Assembly: GCF_029784135.1 (NCBI RefSeq)
Contig: NC_073745.1
Location: 47,492,116 to 47,556,115 of the forward strand
DNA from: Toxorhynchites rutilus septentrionalis
Lineage: Eukaryota; Arthropoda; Insecta; Diptera; Culicidae
Length of the DNA: 64,000 nt
Direction: 5' to 3'
The position numbers and the translations under genes are program-made. The notes under the pieces were generated by a model. That model made no database searches. It saw only the letters and a list, made by a program, of their open reading frames with translations, and was not told where the DNA came from. How positions within the stretch are numbered: position 1 is the stretch's first letter; each line of letters opens with the position of its first letter. This document shows, one piece after another, positions 1 through 10,831 of the stretch.

Positions 1-3000
1 TATATATCGCCTTCAATTGCACCTACCTTTGCCAATGAGTCAGCCCTCTCATTACCCGGAATTGAGCAATGTGAAGGGACCCAGACAAAGGTAATGACAT
101 AACAGCGTCTGGATAAAGCACTCAAAATTTCTCGTATTCTCTCAAGGAAGTACGGCGAGTGCTTTTCCGGCCTCACTGAACGGATAGCTTCGACAGAGCT
201 AAGACTATCCGTTACAATGTAATAGTGTTCAACAGGTCGTGAGGCGACGCTGTCCAGCGCCCAGTATATCGCTGCCAATTCAGCAATATATACCGAGCAA
301 GGATTCTGAAGACTGTGTGAGGTGCTAAAAATTTCGTTGAACACTCCAAATCCTGTGGACTCATTCATAGAGGACCCATCAGTAAAGTATATATTATCAC
401 AATTGATACCCCCATACTTTGAATCGAAGATCGTTGGAGCGATCCTCGATTGTTGATAATCTGAATATCCATGGATATCCTGCTTCATGGACAGATCAAA
501 ATGCACAGAGGAATTGATGTAGTCAGGAAAACAAACACGGTTGGGAATATACGAAGAAGGAACAACCTGCATAGAGGTGAATTCATGATATGAATTCATG
601 AATCCAGAATGAAAATTTAGCTCGATCAATTGCTCAAAATTTCCGATCACCAATGGATTCATAACCTTACACCGGATGAGGAACCGAAGAGATAATAAAT
701 TGAAGCGATCTTTTAGTGGGAGTACGCCTGCCAAAACCTCGAGACTCATGGTATGCGTTGAGGGCATACATCCCAACGCAATACGGAGACAAAGATACTG
801 AATTCGCTCGAGTTTAATGAGGTGTGTTTTGGCAGCTGATTGAAAACAGAAACTGCCATACTCCATCACTGAGAGAATAGTTGTTCGATACAACATTATA
901 AGATCTTCTGGGTGGGCTCCCCACCAGGTGCCGGTAATTGTACGGAGAAAGTTTATTCTTTGTTGGCATTTTTTACTCAGATACCTAATATGGGCAAGTA
1001 CATTTGGAGTCGAACCAAACCCCAAGATACTTGAATGACATAGCATGAGTGATCGGTTTACCCAAAAGTTGAAGCTTTGGTTTTGCTGGTCTATGCTTCC
1101 TAGAAAAAACCACCATCTCTGTTTTCTCCGTGGAGAATTCGATCCCTAGCCCAATGGCCCAGGTTGAAAAATTGTTCAAAGTATCTTGTAAGGGTCCTTG
1201 CAGGTCGGATACGTTTGATCCTACGACAGACACCACTCCATCATCTGCAAGTTGTCTTAGGCTGCAATTTTGTGTAAGGCAATTGTCTCCGTGAGAAAAG
1301 TTCAAATGTTTCTCACAAAGCAAGTTATATAACATATTATTCAATAGAGGCGGCAGACCCCGAGAGTGTAATTTGTCTGACAAAACCTCTATTGAAACAA
1401 AATCAAAGGCCCCCTTTATGTCCAAGAATACTGAAGCCATTTGTTTTTTTTCGGCGTAAGCCATTTGAATTTCTGAAGAAAGCAACGCAAGACAATCATT
1501 CGTCCCCTTGCCCCTGCGGAACCCATATTGTGTATCTGAGAGTGGGCCATTCGTTTCAACCCATCGATCATGGCGAAACAAGATCATTTTCTCCAACAAT
1601 TTCCGTATACAAGACAGCATTGCTATTGGGCGGTACGAATTGAAGTCGGACGCGGGTTTTCCGGGTTTTTAAATAGCTATAACGCGTACTTGTCTCCAAT
1701 CATCTGGAACAATATTATTCTCCAGAAACCGATTGAATAAATTCAACAAGCGATGTTTCGCCACATCAGGGAGGTTTTTCAGCAAGTTGAACTTAATTCT
1801 ATCCGATCCCGGAGCAGAATTGTTACATGAGAGCAGAGCAAGAGAGAATTCTACCATCGAAAACTCGGAATCAAGATCGCACCTACCTTGTGGTATATCT
1901 CGAACAATTTTTTGCACAGGAGCGGAATCAGGACAAACCTTCCGTGCAAAATTCAAAATCCATCGAAGTGAATATTCTTCGCTTTCATTCGTTGAAGAGC
2001 GATTTCTCATGTTTCGAGCCACTTTCCATAATTTTTTCATTTACGTTTCTCGTGACAAACCTCCCACGAAATTTCGCCAATAAGCACGTTTTTTACCTTT
2101 GATCAAGTTTTTAAATTGATTTTCAAGGTCCAAATACGTCTGAAAATTTTCAGAGGTTCCACGTTTCCGAAAAGCTTTAAATGCATTCGATTTTTCTACA
2201 TAAAGCTTGGAACATATGCTATCCCACCATAGATTGGGAGGCCTTCGACGAATAGTGGAACCTGGGATGGGTTTCGTTTGAGCGCGAACCGCGCTGTCAT
2301 AGATCAAACGAGAAAGGAAGTTATACTCCTCCAATGGAGGTAAGCCATCTCTGGAATTGATGGCTAGAGCAATCGCGTCCGTATATTTTTTCCAGTCAAT
2401 GTGTCTTGTGAGGTCATATGCCATGTTTATAGATTCAGAAGAATTCGACCCAATGGTGATGGAAATTTTGATTGGCAAGTGATCACTACCGTTGGGGTCC
2501 TGGATTACATTCCACTTGCAATCTAACGATAGTGAATTCGAGCAAAGCGAGAGGTCAAGAGCACTTGGGTTAGCAGGAGGTTTAGGCACACGTGTTGTTT
2601 CCCCAGTGTTCAAAACGGTCATATTCAAGCTGTTACAAAGGTCATATATCAACGATGAACGATTATCGTCGTACGGTTCCCCCCAGGCAGTTCCGTGAGA
2701 GTTGAAGTCTCCCAAGATTAATCGTGGCTCAGGAAGGAGTGAGCACATGTCAACAAGTTGCTTGCGGCTAACCGCAGCTCTCGGAGGCCAATACAAGCTG
2801 ACAATACAGAGGTCTTTGCCTCTGATGTTTGCATGACAAGCAACAGCTTCGATCCCTCCAATAGGTGGAAGGTCGATTCGAAAAAATGAGTGGCACTTAT
2901 TGATTTCCAATAGTACCCCTCCGTATCTGTCATCGCGGTCCAAGCGTATAATATTAAAATCGTGGAAAGAGATATCATCTCGCGAAGAAAGCCAAGTTTC

Positions 3001-3129
3001 GGACAGAGCAAAAACATCACAATTGAAGTTATGAATTAAAAATTTGAATGTATCCAATTTAGGGATAAGACTACGACAATTCCACTGTAAAACAGTGATA
3101 TCTCCGACCTCTCTATTTGAATTAGACAT
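1..3129 (-). pseudogene. ORF2 of I-like copy 1 (endonuclease-RT-RNase H), inactivated
   Basis: Homologous to the intact 1227-residue ORF2 at 55711-59394. The best start is the ATG at 3129-3127, overlapping the ORF1 stop; a longer frame depends on an upstream TTG. Four lesions are visible against the intact copy: a stop at 2043-2041 (serine TCA to TAA); a stop at 1671-1669 (glutamine CAA to TAA); a 90-bp in-frame deletion near 1285 that removes the 30 residues carrying the RT motif LPQGS; and a 5-base loss near 1000 that shifts the frame after FDSKCT. The endonuclease motifs (LGDFN, SDHLP) and the RNase H motif FTDGSS near 390 persist. About 150 C-terminal codons lie beyond the window. Confidence 0.92.
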
Positions 3130-4699
3130 CAAGAGAGATAATCATTGCAAGGAGGGGCCATGTTTGCATCAATTGTTGCAAAATTGTCTTTAATACTGGA
3201 AGCATTGAGATGACAATGGTTCTGATGGAGTCGGAAACATTAAAACACTTGAAGATTTGATCCAAAAGGTCAGACAACTTTATAAATCCCGATTGGGAAG
3301 TTGAGCTGGACGGAAAAACAGGGACAGTTGGGGTTTTTGATGTCCCCTCGAGTGCTGGGTCGTTCGAAGGTGAACTATTCCTACGGAAGCCAGGAGGAAC
3401 CTGATTTTGCTTGTCCGCTGCACTCGATTTTTTAGGCAAGCTAACAGGGGGTATCACTGGCGGGACTTGTTCTTGAACTTTGGGAGTGGTCACATTTTTG
3501 CGCCGGGGATTCCCTTTGAAAATAAACGGTGTGCCCCCGCTAGCTGTGTCCGCTTCCATTTCATCAACTGGCAACGTGGAAAAGATATTGTGTGTTGAGA
3601 TTGGTTGTTGTTGTTGTTGTTGGGCCAGTGGAGAAGCCCCCTTTAAAATTTTCGCAAAAGTGCGCTTCGAGCGTTCCTTTAAAGAGCGCTTCTGTTTCTC
3701 CCAGCGACTCTTGTAAGTTTCACAAGCTGAGAGCGCGTGTGGGGATCCTCCGCAATATGGACACTTATGCTCAGTCGCACTGCATGATTTCCCCTCATGT
3801 TGCTCTCCGCAAGTGGCACAGCGCTCCTTGTTGGCACAATAATCTGAAGTGTGACCAACTGACTTGCATTTGTTGCAAGTCATGGGCTTTGGCACGAAGA
3901 GTCGCACAGGTAGTCTCAATTTGTCCACCATAACGTAGTCAGGGAGGGCAGCACCAGCAAAGGTGACTCGAAACGAGTCTGACGGTGTAAATTTAGTTTG
4001 GTCCCCATCATGGGAGAGTTTCCCGAGTTGGCGACAGTCCAAGATCTTTACTTCCATTGAGGGAAGCTTCTTGAACTTGCCTTTTCCTTCTTTTTTTATT
4101 TGTTCGCTCGTCAGACCCGTTTCAGTTATCACCCACTCAATTTCTACGTTATGGGAGGGTATAAATGTTCGATATTCGAGAGTGAAGTGTTGGTCAGCAA
4201 CAATCTCGTTTGCGTGTTTCCGTTCATTCACGACAACCCGCAATTTGTTCGGTCTAACCCTGCGAATTTCAGATACAGAAGTGTATCTGGCCAGATCTTT
4301 CATGATCTGAATCACGTTAAGGCTTTTTCCTTTTGGTTTTGGCCGGAGGAAAACAACCCACGGGCCAGTTCCAGGTGCATCTTCTGGATAAACTCTGACA
4401 CGTGGAGCGGAGACAACAGAGGGAGAAGACGAGGACGAGGACGAGGACGAGGATTGGGTTGGATCGGAAACATCAGAAGGGGGAAGCGAAATCGATGATG
4501 GGAGAGGGGGAGTGGAAGTAACAGTGGGTTCAGAAGGGAGGCTTGCTATTTTCTTAGAGGGGGGCTTGGAAGGATGAGCAGATTCGTCCCCAGAAGAATT
4601 ATCTTCTTTTTGAGGGACTCGTTTATGTTTTTTCCCAGATCTTGAATGGGATTCATTATCGGAGATCTCCATCTCTGGAGATCCTCCACTATTCTCCAT
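3122..4699 (-). CDS. ORF1 nucleic-acid-binding (Gag-like) protein of I-like copy 1
   Basis: An uninterrupted 525-residue frame from the first ATG after the 5' untranslated region. The N-terminal ~100 residues are acidic and Ser/Pro-rich with a run of ten serines. A region beginning GPWVVF follows and resembles the RRM-like fold of I-type ORF1 proteins. Three zinc knuckles follow (CX2CX4HX4C, CX2CX3HX4C, CX2CX4HX4C), then a basic stretch, a run of glutamines and a hydrophobic C-terminus. Proteins of this type bind element RNA in a ribonucleoprotein particle. ORF2 starts 8 bases inside its end. The N-terminal half is clearly diverged from the 54165-55718 homologue, while the part from SFRVTFAG onward is nearly identical. 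The frame is open, but the partner ORF2 is dead. Confidence 0.85.
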   Translation of the reverse strand: MENSGGSPEMEISDNESHSRSGKKHKRVPQKEDNSSGDESAHPSKPPSKKIASLPSEPTVTSTPPLPSSISLPPSDVSDPTQSSSSSSSSSSPSVVSAPRVRVYPEDAPGTGPWVVFLRPKPKGKSLNVIQIMKDLARYTSVSEIRRVRPNKLRVVVNERKHANEIVADQHFTLEYRTFIPSHNVEIEWVITETGLTSEQIKKEGKGKFKKLPSMEVKILDCRQLGKLSHDGDQTKFTPSDSFRVTFAGAALPDYVMVDKLRLPVRLFVPKPMTCNKCKSVGHTSDYCANKERCATCGEQHEGKSCSATEHKCPYCGGSPHALSACETYKSRWEKQKRSLKERSKRTFAKILKGASPLAQQQQQQPISTHNIFSTLPVDEMEADTASGGTPFIFKGNPRRKNVTTPKVQEQVPPVIPPVSLPKKSSAADKQNQVPPGFRRNSSPSNDPALEGTSKTPTVPVFPSSSTSQSGFIKLSDLLDQIFKCFNVSDSIRTIVISMLPVLKTILQQLMQTWPLLAMIISLDV

Positions 4700-5149
4700 T
4701 TTACAAACATTTGTGTCTTATTTCTAATCTATTATTGATTTTAACAATAATCTCAAAAAAAATAACAAAACAAACAAACAAAAAATTATGATGATAATAT
4801 TAAGCAATGAACATATGAGTTGAACAATAATATTAATATTAAATATGTGTACCTTAATATAAAAGTCAGGGAGCCAGGGAGAGACAGAGGCTACGCGCTA
4901 TGGATCAACACAATAGCGCAAGAATAGCTCACACGGTTACGTGATGATAATTCCCATTAACGACAGCCACACGATGGCGATCCCGTTATGCCAATGTTCA
5001 ACAGCCGCCAAGGGCTGCAAGCTGCAAGAGCGCTGCTTCCTTTGTTCCACTTCACAAAAGGTCAATTCGAAAGCGGACAGCAATGACCTTCACTCGTACA
5101 CTATACCAATCGCACAATAGTAAAAGTGGCAACGCACAATAACGACACT

Positions 5150-5182
5150 GAACTTTACTCGTCAAGAGTTGGATAGCGAATG
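5150..5182 (-). promoter_or_regulatory. Internal promoter of I-like copy 1: initiator plus DPE
   Basis: Read on the minus strand, TCATTC straddles the inferred first base (A at 5181), matching the arthropod initiator TCAKTY; its first T is flanking DNA. AGTTC lies at +28 to +32 (5154-5150) and matches the downstream promoter element RGWYV. There is no TATA box. I and jockey elements are known to use such internal RNA polymerase II promoters. The placement is inferred from sequence; the same spacing recurs in the second copy. Confidence 0.55.
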
Positions 5183-5770
5183 ATCTACAGGGTTGTCCCA
5201 CATCAATAGCCCTCATTAACGGCCAGGAAGGTTCTGCTGTGTGTTTGGTGGGATTGTCAAGGAATAATCTATTATGAGCTTCTTCCCTATGGCCAAACGC
5301 TCAATGCGGACCTGTACTGCCAACAACTGGACCGCATGAAGGTAGCACTCATGAAGAAGAGGCCATCTTTGATAAACAGAGGCCGCATTGTCTTCCATCA
5401 GGACAACGCCAGGCTACACACTTCTTTGGTGACGCGCCAGAAGCTCCGGGAGCTCGGATGGGAGGTTCTTTTGCATCCGCCGTATAGTCCGGACCTTGCA
5501 CCAAGTGACTACCACCTGTTTTTGTCCATGGCGAACGAGCTAGGTAGTCAGAAGTTAGCCACAAAAGAGGCCTGTGAAAATTGGCTATCCGAGTTTTTTG
5601 CCAATAAGGAAGCGAGCTTCTATAACAGGGGTATTATGAAGTTGGCATTTCGTTGGGAACAAGTCATCGAGCAAAACGGCGCATATTTGACTTAAAACAG
5701 ATGATTGTAACTAATTTTATGAACAAATGAAAATTAAAAAAAAATACCGCAGGACTTTTTTGACAGCCTA
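5183..5770 (+). pseudogene. mariner transposase, 3' half, with 3' terminal repeat
   Basis: Reading in the frame of the ATG at 5336 upstream to about 5210 gives LTARKVLLCVWWDCQG, then an open frame to the stop at 5693-5695. It holds HQDNARLH and PYSPDLAPSDYHLF. The two aspartates are separated by 34 residues, as in DD34D mariners, and correspond to the second and third catalytic residues. The first catalytic aspartate (family motif GDE) is missing because the sequence ends at the I-like element at 5182. Downstream, AGGACTTTTTTGACAGCCTA at about 5750-5769 resembles a mariner inverted repeat next to a TA target. A TAG at 5207-5209 interrupts the frame. The remaining 5' half should lie on the other side of the I-like element, left of the window. 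Confidence 0.85.
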
Positions 5771-5859
5771 ATATTTGCCGGCTTATTTCTCTAGCGCATC
5801 GACAGTTGAATTTGGGCTCCGCAAGAAACTCGACCGAATCGCCCTGGGCGACGAAAGTG

Positions 5860-6378
5860 TTAAACTTGAAAGTTCATTTGTCTCTAGTATCTGAAATGCC
5901 GATTTTGGCAGGCTCCTCAGTTTAGAAGTATGTCTTAGGGAAGCATATTTAGGTCTGCATAAAGGCAAGCGAGTTCAGAAGTACTCACCGCTTGCATATA
6001 TTTGCAAAGCCAATTTCCCCAGGCACCTTGGTTTTGAAGTCTGTATTAGGGAAAACGTATTTCACTGTTACTCTGGTTGCTTCTTTTTGGCGGCATTATT
6101 TGAGGAGCACAGATCAAAACCAATCAATGGCAGTTAGGGCTTTCAGATGACGCTTGACATTACACAATTATTCAATTGTTTATGTTATGAAAAATAAAAT
6201 TCTATTCATTGTGAAAGATGCGTAGAAATATTTCGTATCAGCTGGTGCAAACATCTTTCCAATCTATTAAGAAATGCTCGAGTTATAAGCATTCAAAATA
6301 TTTCATTTTTTTAACATGTTAAGTGTTTAGGTTTTTATTTTACCCTCCATATATTCCTATTAGGAGTAGTCCCACGTC
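5860..6378 (+). repeat. Composite dispersed repeat R1, copy a
   Basis: It contains sequence shared with other copies in the window: an inverted match of the 'CCAAGCTGCCTGGGGGAAAT' unit found at 23.9-24.1 kb (here near 6010-6060), GTTACTCTGGTTGC (also near 44930), an AT-rich block with ATGCGTAGAAATATTT and GAAATGCTCGAGTTATAAGC (also near 26400-26470, 45065-45135 and inverted near 39120-39200), and a terminal GTAGTCCCACGTC. No coding capacity was seen and the family was not identified. Confidence 0.6.
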
Positions 6379-6390
6379 AAAAATATTTTT

Positions 6391-7920
6391 TACCAGACTG
6401 TTTTACATTCTTGAACATTGTTGAGAGTTAAATGCGAGTCATGATTCTTTATATTTTGTAGATCCGAAGGTTCGTGTTTTCGTAAAAATCAAACCAATCC
6501 GTAGATCTCCGGATATTCCGATAGATCTGGCATCTCAGAACACAGCGTCTACTTCCACATGTATACTGATACAACTTACGAAACTCGTTACCCGAGCACT
6601 GGTTCACTTATCTCCCTATGCTCACAAAAAAAACCCGTTACCAGTTTTAGCCCCGAAATTCCTCCGAGTGATAGCAGGAAAGCTGAAACCTCTAAACAAA
6701 TAAAATTTAACGATCTCATTATGTGCTCACTCACCAAATTGCATCCAGCTTCTGCAGTCACTTTTTTTTTGCACAATTTCAGCAGCTTTCGAACTTTCTT
6801 TCGGCTCGAAGGCTAAGCTGAGAAGCAGTTTCGCTCATTTCTGTATTTCTACTCCAGATGAAGCTGCCAGTAATCCCAGGAGCTGCGACGAGGACGAGCC
6901 GTGATAGGTTATAGGAAAGTGATCCCGTTCATCTCGAGCCAGTGAATATTTAGAAGACGAACAAACGTTTGATGATTGGGTCCGTAACGAGCTGACGCAG
7001 GGATGTTAGGATACTGGGGAATAACCCGAGTCACACACATATGTGTGTATGTGTTTTCTCTGCAATAAATAAATAGCAAAATCGAAGAAAAATATGATAG
7101 TCATGGCCGATAACGATGCAATTGCTGGAAGAATGAATCTGAGGATCCAAGGAAGAGGAGGGTGTACATGATTCGTCGCACGATGTGTGGCGTGAAGAAG
7201 AAAATGATTCTCTGCGGTTCTCTGCCGCCCAATGGGGTGGGGCCCTCCAGACATATGGAAGACATCCTGATAACGATCTAAAGTTGCAGCTTTATCGACA
7301 GGAAAATTGACGATGTCGGTAATGATTATTGGCTGTCTTTTTTTTTGCTGAATAATATTGAACACTGTGGGTGTGGATGCAGTGCTTTGATGCGTTGCGG
7401 ATATCATCTGTTGTGTATCGATATCATTCAGGATGCATAGATGGATAAATCATTTTGAGTATGGAATGGTTATTGAATAAAAAATGATGGTCGTAGAAAG
7501 CGATTGAAATCCATGTAAACCAATGTAGACAACATGTTAATTATGTTCTACTGCTTCATTGAACAGTGCCTCAATCACCCAGGAAGTCGCTCACTGAAAA
7601 TAAACATATTTCTTATTCATTCGTGGAAATCATGGTGATTTTTTTTCATCACTTTCCAGACAACGACTTCACTTCACTGTCAAAATGTTTACCATTCATT
7701 AGTCCAATACCCAACTGTCCGGGATGGCGCTAATTACCGACACAACATTCTGCAAAACGTTGAGTGCGAAGCACAACCATCTGCATTCATATTCCCTCGA
7801 ATATGAATATTATCTAATACTTTTATAACAGTGATTTGTACACACACACATTTTTATGTGTTTATTTGTTGTGCTTTACATTTGAGAGCAAACACATCGC
7901 ACCCATCGTTTGCTTTGTGT
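6391..7920. other. Unassigned non-coding stretch
   Basis: AT-rich DNA with short ACAC and GTAT runs near 7030-7050 and 7840. A 133-codon minus frame (7407-7006) has no motif I recognise and no second-copy support, so I do not call it a gene. Confidence 0.5.
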
Positions 7921-7929
7921 TCGCTAGGA

Positions 7930-8255
7930 TTCGTGGCCGATTGTTGGGGGAGGCTAATTTTAAAATAGCATGATAAACACTGCTATTTTTCATTCGACTG
8001 ATGCACAGAATGAAATGGCCCCCTTGGGTTGGGGATGTTGAGCATGAAAAAGTACGTGCCGGTATCATGGGGGTGGGTTGCACGCGAACAATCCGTACAT
8101 TGTTGAGATTGTTGAAATGTTGGGGCGAAATGTGGCAACAATTTTTTATGCCAGTGGACACTGATATTTGGGCATAGTTGACCATGGTACAAGGAGAACA
8201 ATTTTAAATATGTACATTTTTTGCCGAGAGCTTCTGTTTTGAATTCCTCGCTACT
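7930..8255 (+). repeat. Dispersed repeat, inverted partner at 10908-11025
   Basis: The stretch running from the 'CCAGTGGACACTGATATTTG' area through 'TTGAATTCCTCGCTACTCG' matches the reverse complement of 10908-11025. Shared text includes the GGGCATA / CCATGGTAC block and the GCCGAGAG block. Family unknown. Confidence 0.55.
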
Positions 8256-8400
8256 CGATTTTTTTTCTTCCTATCACAATTATTACAAGATTTCGCCAGA
8301 CCTTCCATCCAACCGAATGAAATCGTATAACTATCGTAAATCGTTCAGGTTTCTTAACATGAAAAACACATTTACTCGAGTAATAAAATGAATTAATACA

Positions 8401-8943
8401 TTATTCAAAGTATTGTCCATCGCTAGCCTTTACTATTCTCCATATTTGTGGTACCTAATGTACTCCGCCGTGAAAGAAGCGTTCATCTTTTGAAGCCAAG
8501 ATTGAATCCAGCCAATTTTTGATACCCTGTTCTGAAGTAAAGTGGAATACACTCAAAGTGCTCTGCATTGATTGAAGCAAACAGCAGTCAGAAGGCGCAA
8601 GGTCTAGGCCATAAGGCTGTTGAACCAGAATTTCCCATCCGCTATTTTCCAAATACATAGTTTTTGGTTTGAACGGCAACATGATGCGGAGAGTTGTCAT
8701 GATGGAATACTGTCGATTCGTGTCTGGTTGCATACTCTGGTCGTTTTTCGACAATAGCTTTAACCGGATTAACTGTTGTCTGTAGAAGTTTCCATTGGTC
8801 TTTTGATCAGGTTTTAGCAGCCCATAGTGGATCACATCCTTTTGATTCCACAAGCATTCGATGCACTTTTCCTCCAATGGAAACAAAAAAATCAAAACTT
8901 CCCGCAAATGGTGCTTATTGGCAACGAAACTCGACATTTTCAA
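8401..8943 (-). pseudogene. mariner transposase with internal deletion
   Basis: The N-terminus reads SSFVANKHHLREVLIFLF, typical of one mariner group. After about 30 residues it jumps to LWNQKDVIHYGLLKPDQ, which normally lies in the catalytic domain, so the DNA-binding region and the first catalytic aspartate are gone. The second motif is degraded. The third survives as GLDLAPSDCCLL, and the C-terminal IKNWLDSILASKDERFFHGG is recognisable. A TAG near 8455 ends the open frame, but the family C-terminus can be read on to SDGQYFE with its stop at 8403-8401. Terminal inverted repeats were not found. Non-functional relic. Confidence 0.82.
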
Positions 8944-9714
8944 CGCCGTAAAAATTGAACTTGTTCTGTAAAACTCATAGACTTGTAAACAATATTTGAT
9001 TATCAGATGTCAACGATTCCCGGTGTAGCGGAAATCAACTGTCGCTGGTCATTTTGTGGAAATGGAACGAACTAAGTTACACACCCATGATACAACATCA
9101 TATAGCTCATATCTCGCACGACTACCTGAAATATAAATCTAGAGCAGTTATATATGATCACCACCTCCACCACCACCAGCCGTCGACACGACACGACGTG
9201 TATCATATGTCATCGCGAATCTTGAAGTTTGTTGTGAGTTGAGAAACTTTTTTTATATTTATATATATTTAAAATATATAATATTTTTTTATTATTGAAC
9301 GCATTTCTACAGCATATAACACGATTCTTCGCAGTGATTGAAATTCTACGTTGATACAATTTACGAACTGCATCTGTAAGATATGCATATATGATGTCGA
9401 ATAGTCAAATTTTATGATAGTGAATATTATAAAACCGATGTTTGTTATGCTGAATTACGGCTTTATCTGTAGTGATAACTGAAATCGGGTTTTCGGCTTT
9501 TTTTTCGAATGAATAAACATCTATTGCCATACGAATATGCGATTTACTGCAGACATAGATAAAAACGGCGAAACATATTTATAACCTCATAACCTTACGA
9601 ATCGCCATTTGTATGTATGCGAATATTTATGTTTGTAGAAATATAATTTATTAAATTGCCTTCTAGTGGGGGTGGGATATAAATGTTTAAAATGAATGGA
9701 GGTAGTGGTTAAGA

Positions 9715-9800
9715 AAATTGCTCCGATGAGATTCGAACTCCGGTTGTTTGGGTTATCGAGCAGCAGCTATCTCGCACGGCCCTCTGTAATATATTTCTAG
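9715..9800 (-). other. tRNA-like fragment (possible SINE head)
   Basis: On the minus strand GGAGTTCGAATCTC resembles a tRNA B box and lies about 45 bases after GGGCCGTGCGAGATAGC, a weak A-box candidate. The adjoining 'ATTTCTAGAGCAGTT' block recurs near 9138, so this is more likely a repeat than a functional tRNA gene. Confidence 0.3.
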
Positions 9801-9811
9801 AGCAGTTCAAA

Positions 9812-9819
9812 CTTGTACA
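9812..9819. repeat. 8-bp target duplication, left copy
   Basis: CTTGTACA directly precedes the hAT-like element and is repeated at 10275-10282. Confidence 0.85.
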
Positions 9820-10274
9820 CAGTGTTGCCACACGTATAGATTTATCTGGAAAGGTACAGACTTTATCGTTATTTTTGGTACATATTCTGTACGGTACAGA
9901 GTATAGATTTCTGTCAAAAAGTACAGATTGGTACAGATTTTTTCCGCGTGTGAAATTTCTTACATTCGAACAAAGCAACATCAAGGTACATGACGACTTT
10001 TACGCAGCTGTATCGCTTGGAGCAATTTTTTTAAAGTTTTAATTCATGATAGTACGCAATCTAGATTCAAAAAAACTATGTATAAGCCAAACACACGAAG
10101 GACTTGTAAATGTAAATGTAGTGATTGTAGTAAATAAATGAGTGTTCTTTCATGCTAAATTTCTACAACAAATATTTTCGATGATACAGATTTTTGGTAC
10201 AGGTTTTGGACGAAAAAGTACAGATGAGAAAGATTTTTAACCCCTCTGGTACAGATGAAAATGTGGCAACACTG
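9820..10274. mobile_element. hAT-like MITE (455 bp)
   Basis: It starts with CAGTGTTGCCACA and ends with its exact reverse complement, a 13-bp terminal inverted repeat. Both sides carry the same 8-bp sequence, CTTGTACA. An 8-bp target duplication with CAG..CTG ends is typical of hAT transposons. The interior is non-coding and rich in GTACAGAT motifs, many near the ends, which could be subterminal transposase-binding repeats. A fragment of one end recurs inverted at 19010-19085. Confidence 0.85.
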
Positions 10275-10282
10275 CTTGTACA
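10275..10282. repeat. 8-bp target duplication, right copy
   Basis: CTTGTACA, identical to 9812-9819. Confidence 0.85.
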
Positions 10283-10588
10283 TATCAAACAAAAGAGAAG
10301 AATTCGGATACGTCATTCCTGGTTGTCAATTTAACTTTTTAACTGTGTTCTAATGGAAAATAAGTCTTTCCAATTGAGCAAACAAATTACTTAGTTTCGT
10401 TTATTGGAAATAACAGAAAAATTCATGGGAAATTCATTATTCATGGGAAAATTCATTATTCAAATATTATCTGACAAAAATTTGTTCTCTGAAGTTATTC
10501 TGAATGCAGTTTTACATAATTTGGTACTATTTGTAAGCCAATTTGGCAGAATTGTTAAGCCAAATAACCATCAACATTCTTGATGTGT

Positions 10589-10813
10589 GTGAGAGGTTAG
10601 CATCACACATATCATGCCAGGGGTTCAGATTCGTCTTCCATTCTTTCTTTCGTCTAAGAAGATTCTTCCGACTTGTACTATAATCACGCGTATTCTAGAG
10701 CTTCCTACTAAGAATATAACCAAGGCGTGTTATTTGGCATAGAAATCTCTACAACGTTGAAACGGCGAAATTTCTTTAGAAACGTCAGTGCCATCAGAGG
10801 AGAAGAAGAAGAA
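10589..10813 (+). mobile_element. tRNA-derived SINE (Feilai-like), head-damaged
   Basis: The body is shared with the SINEs at 28881 and 43314: ATCACGCGTATTCTAGAGCTT, CAAGGCGTGTTATTTGGCAT and a 3' end of GTGCCATCAGAGGAGAAGAAG. The A box is nearly lost and the B box is degenerate. An 11-bp duplication TCTTGATGTGT flanks it (10578-10588 and 10814-10824), so this is a true insertion. Confidence 0.8.
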
Positions 10814-10831
10814 TCTTGATGTGTCAAACTC

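Larger units (their letters stand above)
1..5182 (-). mobile_element. I-group non-LTR retrotransposon, copy 1 (mutated, runs off left edge)
   Basis: A minus-strand copy of the same element found intact at 53725-59735. From its 5' end at about 5182 it holds a 5' untranslated region, an open ORF1 (4699-3122) and a broken ORF2 (3129 to the window edge). The match to the intact copy continues to base 1, where the sequence corresponds to about residue 1076 of the 1227-residue ORF2. The 3' end, tail and target duplication therefore lie outside the window. The 5' end was set by aligning its first bases with the start of the intact copy, which is itself fixed by a target duplication. DNA from 5183 onward is mariner transposase sequence, so this element probably inserted into a mariner. 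Confidence 0.9.

Noticed and set aside
1392..3020. Plus-strand and alternative-frame ORFs within I-like copy 1
   Set aside because: Shadows of the minus-strand ORF2; the equivalent shadows appear opposite the intact copy.
7006..7407. 133-codon minus frame
   Set aside because: No domain, no second copy and no splice or codon-use support by eye; could be chance.
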